This document shows positions 57,046 through 64,000 of a stretch of DNA of 64,000 nucleotides, piece by piece. The stretch is from NCBI GenBank assembly GCA_030062745.1, contig CP099846.1, positions 26,743,201 to 26,807,200 of the forward strand. The letters run 5' to 3'. Each line of letters starts with the position of its first letter. The first letter of the stretch is position 1. The position numbers were made by a program, and so were the translations under genes. Source of the stretch: Capitulum mitella (taxonomy: Eukaryota > Arthropoda > Thecostraca > Pollicipedomorpha > Pollicipedidae). The notes beneath the pieces were generated by a model. The model was not told the origin of the DNA. It made no database searches and saw only the letters and a program-made list of their open reading frames with translations.

Positions 57046-57340
57046 GGCGATATTGGGCGTGTGGTCCCGGGCCACTTATAATCAGCGCCAACATGAACGC
57101 TTCCGTGGCACGCCAACATGGCGCCATTAAAACGGCATGTTCCACTGGATTATTACCACGCACCGCAACACCACGCTTCGTTCAGTCGACTGCTGGAGCC
57201 TGAGACGGTTGGATCCACTGACACCAGCTCCGCGAGCTACGCCATTACGAGGGCAGGTCTCTCCGCTGCACCGTCGTCTCAGCTGCAGGAGGTTCGTACT
57301 TGCCATCCGAGGGACGTCGTACCTGACACCAGCCACGGTC

Positions 57341-58039
57341 ATGTTGCTCCTGTGCCACTTACTCCTGCTTGTGGTGGCCTGGATAGATCTCTCATCAGGC
57401 ACGAACTACATTCTGGAAATGGCATATCGCTCCACTACGCCGCTTCTGTCGACGACTACCCGTAGCAGAATTCATTGTGGCAGTCTTTGCGCTCGAATCG
57501 CCGACTGCACGCACTGGATACACCGCACCACTGCTGGTCTGGAATGCCTACTGTATCCGGCCCTCGCCTCAGAACATCAGCCATCGAGCACCACTGAACA
57601 AATTTACGTGAGTTCCTGGGTTCCTGAAGGTTACCAGAGGGCTCCGAACACCAGCAAGGCACTCCGACTCCACCTAGAGCGATCCATTTCCGCCGGCTCT
57701 GATTACAACAACCCCGACGCTCTCCATTTTCCGGAAGAGTGTGCCAAGGACCATCCCAACGCAGCCCCAGCGTTCCTTGACACAAGAAACCTGATAGACT
57801 TTGCAAAAGGCATGTTTCAATCAACTCGCAAGGCGTGGATTGGAATCAGGGAAACTTCGACTGACTCGGTCTACAGCAACTTCGCCGGCGACAGAACTGT
57901 CACGCTGAAGAATGAGTGGTTTGCTGCATGGGCTGGAGTCTCCATGGGTTTACCATGCTGCCGGATGGATAGCTTTGGTATAGATCTGAACACGTGCGGT
58001 GATAACCACGGCTTCCTCTGCGAATACAGTCTGAACTAA
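57341..58039 (+). CDS. Secreted PAN-like/C-type-lectin-like protein, copy R
   Basis: An intact intronless frame of 232 residues. The Met at 57341 precedes a leucine-rich signal (LLLCHLLLLVVAW); the frame is open upstream to a Met at 57137, but those 68 residues would bury the signal, so the internal start is preferred. All nine cysteines of copy L are conserved (46, 50, 56, 69, 134, 206, 207, 219, 227). Compared with L there are 24 residue differences, 16 of them within residues 160-212 of the CTLD. Codon structure is undisturbed. A TTATAAT sits at 57076-57082 upstream, but promoter function is unproven. It may be an immune or adhesive lectin; substrate unknown. Confidence 0.78.
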   Translation: MLLLCHLLLLVVAWIDLSSGTNYILEMAYRSTTPLLSTTTRSRIHCGSLCARIADCTHWIHRTTAGLECLLYPALASEHQPSSTTEQIYVSSWVPEGYQRAPNTSKALRLHLERSISAGSDYNNPDALHFPEECAKDHPNAAPAFLDTRNLIDFAKGMFQSTRKAWIGIRETSTDSVYSNFAGDRTVTLKNEWFAAWAGVSMGLPCCRMDSFGIDLNTCGDNHGFLCEYSLN

Positions 58040-59323
58040 ATCAGTTCAATTCGGCAAAAAACAAACATCACTTGGCGCTGATCTTTGATAACGGGCTGGA
58101 GTACACTGTGTAAATGTTGCTATAAATTGTCAGAATGGATTCGATTTCAGACGCACTCTGTGAGGTATTTGCGAACTATGACTGTTCGATGTTTACATGG
58201 ATAGCCACTGTTCCGTTTGGAGAGAACCGCATACAGTATCTGAGGTGTTTAGTATAGCCTTCGTACAATTACACACCGACTGTAATTCGTGTTCGTGACA
58301 AGGATAACTTGTGAAAAAAGACAGCTTTTTATCATGCTGACTTACATCATAGGCCATGCAATTCTCCCACATTCGATTCGGTTGTGAAGTATTGTTCAAC
58401 TGTTCGGCATCACAAAGCAAGCAAATAATATTATTGTTTTTTTTTCTATAACGCTGGGTAAATGGAGAATAAACTGATTGTGGTGACGTGCAGCGCGTAT
58501 ATGACCCTTTCATAGTGCATCATCTATCACAAGGTGAACAAAAATGTTTGCCATCCAAGCACCATCCGAACATACGAACACCGGAGCGGACCGGAGCCAG
58601 TGATCAGGGCCAATATGAACGCTGAATGTTTGTCATTATATCAATGGAGCTTTTTCGTGACGAAGAGGGGACGGCTTTCCCTGCAAGACTACGCAGCGTG
58701 CCGAGTTTCTCAAAACTACAACATTTCTCCGCTACGACAACGGCAAACAACTAGTCTTCGCTGAATGCTTTGCACGGCATCTTGACCACGACGCCTCGTT
58801 GAAGTGACGGTTTTCACGCGATGACTGCTTTACCGTTTCATTGTTGAACGCATCGTGGAACGCTTTCCTGTCTGGGCTGCATTGTGTGGGGCTTTTACGG
58901 TACGAAGTTCACGGTAGATCTGGAGTCGGAGGACTCCAGATCAGTCGGAGGACTCCAGATCACAAATGACTTTCGGCACTGAACTCACCAGTAAACATTT
59001 ATTACCTACACCGAACATTGCACTGCAGCGATGAACAATACATTGAAATAAATTCCCAAAAACCTCAATGTCCTCCCCCGCCGCTCTGACACAGATCCGA
59101 GACCTTGTTTCCGTGTTGCCCTGCGGCTGCGTATCGTGGATTAGGACTGAAGGAACTCACAAGCGTCAGTGAGATGTGTTTGTGTGTGAGGATGGAGGAG
59201 GTACCGCTACGGTGGAAACCGTCAGGACGTCGGTTCCCGTCGGGTGGTGCCACGCGAATGTACTGAATGCACCAGGCGGTGTCGCACAGTGCGCTGCATT
59301 TTGAATCGTAAATGCCTGACAGC
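58040..59323. other. Downstream flank of lectin gene R, non-coding
   Basis: Matches 33786-35052. It contains TGATCAGGGCCAATATGAAC near 58601-58620, similar to the motif upstream of the gene at 57079-57105. The frame 58193-58513 (minus) is the counterpart of a frame in copy L and is not supported as a gene. Confidence 0.5.
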
Positions 59324-60601
59324 TTAACCCTATTTTCAGAGGGCTAGACGGTATGGCCAATTCCCGGCAGGGGGGCGGATCCGGCCCCCCGTGAGATCTC
59401 GAGAACTACACATCCGATTTCATTGCAAAAACGGCAATCTATTTGTCATGATGTAAACTACATAAAAACAATATTTTTTCAAAAGAAAATTTTCATAAAA
59501 AGAAGCGTTCGGAATTTTGAAAGGGATGGATAAAAATTTGACAAAAACATCAAAACTACTACTATAGCTATTAAGTTCTTAGCTCTTAGGTATTTTTGGA
59601 CTTCTTATAACTCCGTTGTTTATGGACCGATTTCGATGAAATTGGCATGAATCGAGAGATTGTGAATAGGACTTTTACTCCTGGTGACATTTGAAAATTT
59701 TGATTACATTTGAAATTTTGGGTAGATTCATAGGTGTTCACAGGGTTTTAAAATAGAAGGAATAGTTTTTCAACAACTGAATAAACAAAAAAAAAACTTT
59801 TTTTGGACTTCTGCCAGTCATGTTACGCTAAAGAACTACAAATCGTATTACAATGTTTGTATGATGTTAGCATAGGCGGTGCCAGGGACATGAAAAAGGG
59901 GGAACAATCATGGCGACATGCTCTTCGGATCAACTTGTGAACTTTGACCTTAAATGATCTCCAGTGACCTTGGAGTCACTTGGAATAATATCGTGTGCAT
60001 TTAATGTTAACTGTAAACGTTTCCAATCATTTGAATTCACTCAATTTCAAAAATTCCGTTTCACAGCTATTGTGATATAGGATACGCGCACTGACATTTT
60101 AGGTCATAACCCCGTGACCCGACCTGATTTTAATCTGAAACTTGATACATAAGTAGAGGGCACCCTTGTACGTTACCTATATTCCGGGTTTGCCATTTCA
60201 AGAAACAGCGCTAAAATTTTTGCTATGACACCAAATTCTGACTTTTGGCCTTGACTTTACCTTGTGAAGTGACCTCAGATGATCAAAGTTGTATTTGCAT
60301 ATTGCCCAACTATTTACCTATAAATCCATATATAGTTTTAAGTTTTATCTTAAAAACGCTGCTTTTCACAGTCATTTTCCTTTTACCCTCAACAGGGCAA
60401 AAAATGGCCTGAGGTGGGTCCCAAAAACGTCGCCTGGATCCGCCCCTCAGAAAAACAGAATTTCGAAATTTCGTCATAGTACATAGAAAGAATAGTTAGG
60501 AAAAGTGACTAAGTTTCGTGAAGCTGCGTCAAAAAGCCTGGAATGGGCAAGAAAAAAGCCTGAGGGGGCCGATTCAGCCCCCTTGCCGGGAATAGGGTTA
60601 A
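59324..60601 (-). mobile_element. TTAA family P1 element inside copy R
   Basis: TTAA is at 59324-59327 and 60598-60601. The ends read TTAACCCTATTTTCAGAGGG and CCGGGAATAGGGTTAA. It is at the same insertion site as 32558-33785 in L. It contains GAACTTTGACCT near 59939-59950, the inverse of the spaced half-site pair seen in L. Confidence 0.88.
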
Positions 60602-61195
60602 TGGCACCGATGACAGCTGACACGGGTCTAGAGAGTTCGGGATGCCTGCATTTTGCGGCGCTGCTTTCTATTATTGTGCTATTGTTCGGAGAAAATCAGT
60701 TTCAAATAAAATATCAGACTGTGCGGGAGAAACAACTGCACAGAAAACGTCGGATTATCTGGAAAAATAAGCATAACAGTAAACATCGGGTTCGGGAGGA
60801 TACGGCTTTTTTCCAGACCGCGCCCCTCCGGCTCAAATCCTGGACTCGTGCTTGGCTTACGTTTCGGAGCCTGGATTGACCTTTGTGCTCACCTCGAACA
60901 AATGGGCGAGCAATACTGCGAATGAAACCAAGAGCTATAAAATCATTCTGTGTGAAATGAAATGAATGAAATGATGAAACCGGCGTGCTGGGACGAGCCA
61001 GTCTGCCCCCCGCACGGCGCCAGAGGCGTTGGCCATGATGGGGGCACAGCGTGGTCCGGGCCCCGATATCCGCGCAGCTCCAGTACGGGTCCGGTAACCG
61101 GACACATGTACAAAAGTACATGTACGTGTTGATGATGTATGTAAAGCAAATATACGTATGAATAATGTATGTAAAGCAGATGTACGCACGCAAAT
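60602..61195. repeat. Segment B and TACGT tract of unit R
   Basis: Matches 31877-32557 inverted and 44032-44780 direct. A deletion of about 90 bp near 61010 joins GCCCCC directly to CGCACGGCGCC. No supported gene. Confidence 0.55.
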
Positions 61196-62427
61196 TTAAT
61201 CCGCGCACGACCGTCGGTCGGCGACGATCACGTCCGACTGGGGGAGTTGAGCGCCACCTCTAACTCATGAACGGTTGGTCGCACGATAAAAATAAGGGCA
61301 CCGTCGGAAAGGTTATGACGAGTAGAGCTCGAAACTGGTCTCATTTTTAGTTTTAGATAAAATGTAATCAATTTACGTCCCATATATGTTTTCTCATAGC
61401 CGACTGTGTGAGAGCGAGAAACGGCCTGAATCTCAAGGGTTGTGACTAATAACGCTTAGGTAAAGGCACCAACGCACAAGTAAAGGTCCGCAGATGCCGA
61501 TACGCGTCTAATTTCTCAGATTTGTTCAACGTATACGCCGAAACGTTGAGTTAAACACACGCCAATTTTCACGTCAGCTGTCGGCGGGCGATGCAGCGGT
61601 ACGCAGTAAGAGACAAAGGGGAACTAATTTTAGCGTTCCTTTATTACCGCGACATAAGCCTATGCATGTAAATTATATTGATCTAAGTGGTTCTTGTGAT
61701 GATTTCTGACGCTTAAATTCTGAAAAAATTCATTAGTTACTAAACTACACAATTGGCGAAGCTTTATTGGCGAGAGCCTTTTTAGAATAGCTAGGAAAAG
61801 TGTTTTTCCAAAATATGCAATTTTTGGGAACTTTTCGAGGTTCCTGGTATTACTTACGTCTGTGCAAGCCAGTTCTGCCATTTTCCACTCATTCTGAGTA
61901 ATTCATCGCTGATTTTGACGGTGGTACATTTTGGCTCATAACAGTTATTCGCAACGTGACCTGATGTCAATGGCTGGAAGTCATCGATACTTTGTTCAAT
62001 GACGGTAACTAGGTGACTGCCTCACTCCACACTCAAAATGATCTGAAAAATCCTGCCAATTTCCGAAAAAAACAGACATGTCTTAAAAATGGGCTTGACC
62101 TTAGGTCAATGACCCGGAAAATTCTGAAAAATCTGAGATAGCAGAATTGTTGCATCTATGAACATGACTAATCCCTGGAAGTATTATTGTGATATCTTGT
62201 TTTGCGAAAAAGTTACAGGGCGCTAAACGTTTTTGGACATAGGTCCGTTTGACCTGACCTAGGCCAGACACCTGACTTGACCTGGGGTCAAAACTTCGAC
62301 ATGAGGTGTAAAAGTGATTAAGCAAAAGGTACACGAAGTTTCATGGCGCTCTGTTTGTTTCTTCTCACGCAATGCTAGAAGACCCTCAGGGGGCCGGTGA
62401 ACTGTCCCCCCAGTCGGGGCGGGTTAA
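61196..62427 (+). mobile_element. TTAA family P2 element inside copy R, full length
   Basis: TTAA is at 61196-61199 and 62424-62427. The left end is TTAATCCGCGCACGACCGTC and the right end AGTCGGGGCGGGTTAA. No transposase. It carries TGACCTGACCT and GACTTGACCTGGGGTCA motifs at 62251-62290. Confidence 0.85.
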
Positions 62428-62497
62428 GTAAGCGCAAACGTATGCAAGCGGAAATGCACATACCTCAAATGTACGCAAATGCAAAAGTACGTGCGTC

Positions 62498-63351
62498 TTA
62501 ACCCTATTCCATGCTCCAGTCCAGTGGAGTGAAGCAGACACCTAGTTACCGTTATTGGGCAAAGTATCAATGGCTTCCAGTCATTGACCTGAGGTCAGGT
62601 CACGAGTAACTGTAGTGGGCCAAATGTACCACGGACAAAATCGGCGATGAATTAATCGGAATGGGTAGAAAATGGCAGAACTAGCTTGCACAGACGTAAG
62701 TAATACCAGGAACCTCAAAAAATTTGAAAAAATAGGATATTTTGGAAATAAACAGAAATATGGAAATAAAATAACTCTCGCGTATAAAGCTCCGCCAATT
62801 CTGTAGATTGGTAACTAATTGATTTTTTTCGAAATTCAAGCATGAAAATCCATCACAAGAACCACGAAGATCAATAAAATTTGCATAGGTAGGTTTTTTT
62901 CGCGAAAATAAAGCAGCGCTAAAATTAGTTCCCATCAATTTGTTACCGCATACGGCTGCGGCGCACGCCAACAGTTGGCGCGAGACTTGCCGTGTCTTTA
63001 ACTCAACGTTTCGGCGTATATATTGAACAAATCTGGGAAATTAGACGTGTATCGGCATCCGCGGACCTTTACTTGTGCCTTTACCTATGCGTTATTAGTA
63101 ACAGCCCTTGAGATTCAGGCCATTTCTCGGTCTCATGCAGTCGGCTATGAAAAAACATATATAGGGCGTAAATTGCTTACATATTTTCTAAAACTAAAAA
63201 TGAGACCAGTTTCGAGTTCTACTTGTCACAAGGTTTCCCAACGGTATACTTATTTTTATCGTGCGACCAACCGTTTGAGTTAGAGGGGACGGCCAACTGC
63301 CCCCCCCAGTCGCACACGTTCGAAACCGACCGACGGTCGTGCGCGGGTTAA
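62498..63351 (-). mobile_element. Short chimeric TTAA element (P1-like end plus P2 body)
   Basis: The left end reads TTAACCCTATTCC, the P1 terminus, but from about 62523 the sequence is P2 interior, running to the P2 terminus CGTGCGCGGGTTAA (TTAA at 63348-63351). At 854 bp it is shorter than either parent family. Confidence 0.65.
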
Positions 63352-64000
63352 TTACCCTTTCCAATTTCACCCACATACCTTGTTCGAATAATGCCTTTCT
63401 CCCTTCCCGATCCTCTCCCCAGCTCCAGTAGCGTGCTTTGTCAACATCCACTGTGCCGTTGCGGTTGTGAAGCTTTTGTTCTAAGACCAAACTTTTTGTT
63501 CGTAAAATTTAGTTAAGCCCAGCCTGCCCTTTACCCTGGTTAAATGATCCAGCATCATGGCAGTGACTGCCGAGGTCTCCTCGGGCTACGGTTGAGCCCG
63601 GGACCTTTAGGGTCACTTGCCCGTGACTATTCTTCCTAAACTGCCGTGGCCACAGCCAGCCCAGTCTTTGCTCTGGGACCTTTGGCTACCGATCGATTCG
63701 GTCCGAACCTTTGGACCTGTTAGCCTATGTCCCGGTCTCACAGCCGTCCACGGTCCATTCGCCCAGGTCCAGTCGCCATTGCATTGCATCTGCAAGTCTC
63801 CAGCCGGTAATGACCTTGTTTGGCTGGTGTTGCTACTTAGGTGGCTGTACGTCGGAGCTCGGGCTTCTGCGTGGCAGCGCTGGCGGGAAACGTGGAGAAA
63901 GTGGGCTAGTTTGTGGGATGTCCCGATTTAAAGTAAACAAATAGATACTACATGGATACTTACTGAAAAGAAACGCGAAAATGTGACCCAGTTACACTTA
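63352..64000. other. No gene recognised
   Basis: Frames at 63617-63944 have no domain. A GC-balanced stretch beginning CAGTGACTGCCGAGG near 63561 might be part of a retroelement, but nothing confirms it. Confidence 0.3.

Larger units (their letters stand above)
57046..62501 (+). repeat. Copy R of the lectin-bearing unit
   Basis: 5.46 kb matching copy L in reverse orientation and holding, in order, the lectin gene, its 3' flank, a P1 element, segment B (about 90 bp shorter than in L), the TACGT tract, a P2 element and the tract remainder. Its right border is a TTAA (62498-62501) equivalent to the border TTAA of copy L at 30579-30582, but a different TTAA element lies beyond it. Confidence 0.85.

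Noticed and set aside
58193-58513. 106-codon minus-strand frame conserved with 34693-34899
   Set aside because: Shared only because the duplicated units share sequence; the counterpart in copy M is not open.
1-64000. CRISPR array, operons, Shine-Dalgarno sites, bacterial terminators
   Set aside because: Spliced cuticle gene, SINEs and eukaryotic transposons show nuclear eukaryotic DNA; the tandem arrays seen are degenerate minisatellites without spacers.

Overview
This is eukaryotic nuclear DNA, most likely from an arthropod (a crustacean or chelicerate fits, but the species cannot be named). The clearest evidence is a three-exon cuticle gene with a Rebers-Riddiford chitin-binding domain at 8379-11936, with good splice sites and phase-0 junctions. 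Bacterial features are absent. tRNA-derived SINEs, hAT-like and pogo-like DNA transposons, TTAA-flanked repeats, microsatellites and long G runs make up much of the recognisable sequence. Superfamily names given to repeats are inferred from termini, target-site duplications and, in one case, transposase motifs.

Layout. 1-8300: sparse, repeat-bearing DNA (TTAA family P2 end, 244-bp hAT-like MITE, SINE, TTAA family P1 copy, GA microsatellite, CpG-rich tract). 8317-11936: cuticle gene, with a CpG-rich block in its large second intron. 12-24 kb: second SINE, repeat E, a 1.56-kb hAT-like element, AT microsatellites, and long stretches where I recognise nothing. 24.5-26.3 kb: old P2 copy with a nested hAT-like MITE, then a degenerate GC-rich minisatellite. 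30.6-47.1 kb and 57.0-62.5 kb: the most unusual part. A repeated unit carries an intronless gene for a secreted protein with a PAN/apple-like region followed by a C-type-lectin-like domain (CTLD). Copy L (30579-36051, minus) and copy R (57046-62501, plus) form a 5.46-kb inverted duplication. Copy M (42083-about 44783, plus) is an older, frameshifted relative that lacks the two TTAA elements found inside L and R. An inverted pair of a second 2.2-kb repeat (D) sits at 37.4-39.6 and 44.8-47.1 kb. 48.1-51.6 kb: a complete pogo/Tigger-type element with TA duplications and a broken transposase. 53.8-56.4 kb: a hAT-like element filled with a degenerate minisatellite of about 21 bp, plus related arrays.

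How the pieces relate. Two non-autonomous TTAA families (P1 and P2, about 1.2 kb, termini starting CCC, piggyBac-like) are the dominant mobile component. They nest in each other, lie inside the lectin-bearing duplication, and mark its borders. Lectin copies L and R are intact and differ mainly in one part of the CTLD, suggesting diversification rather than decay. P1 and P2 also carry dense AGGTCA/TGACCT nuclear-receptor half-sites. The intact genes I can support are the cuticle gene and lectin copies L and R; lectin M, the Tigger transposase and the relic in D are broken.
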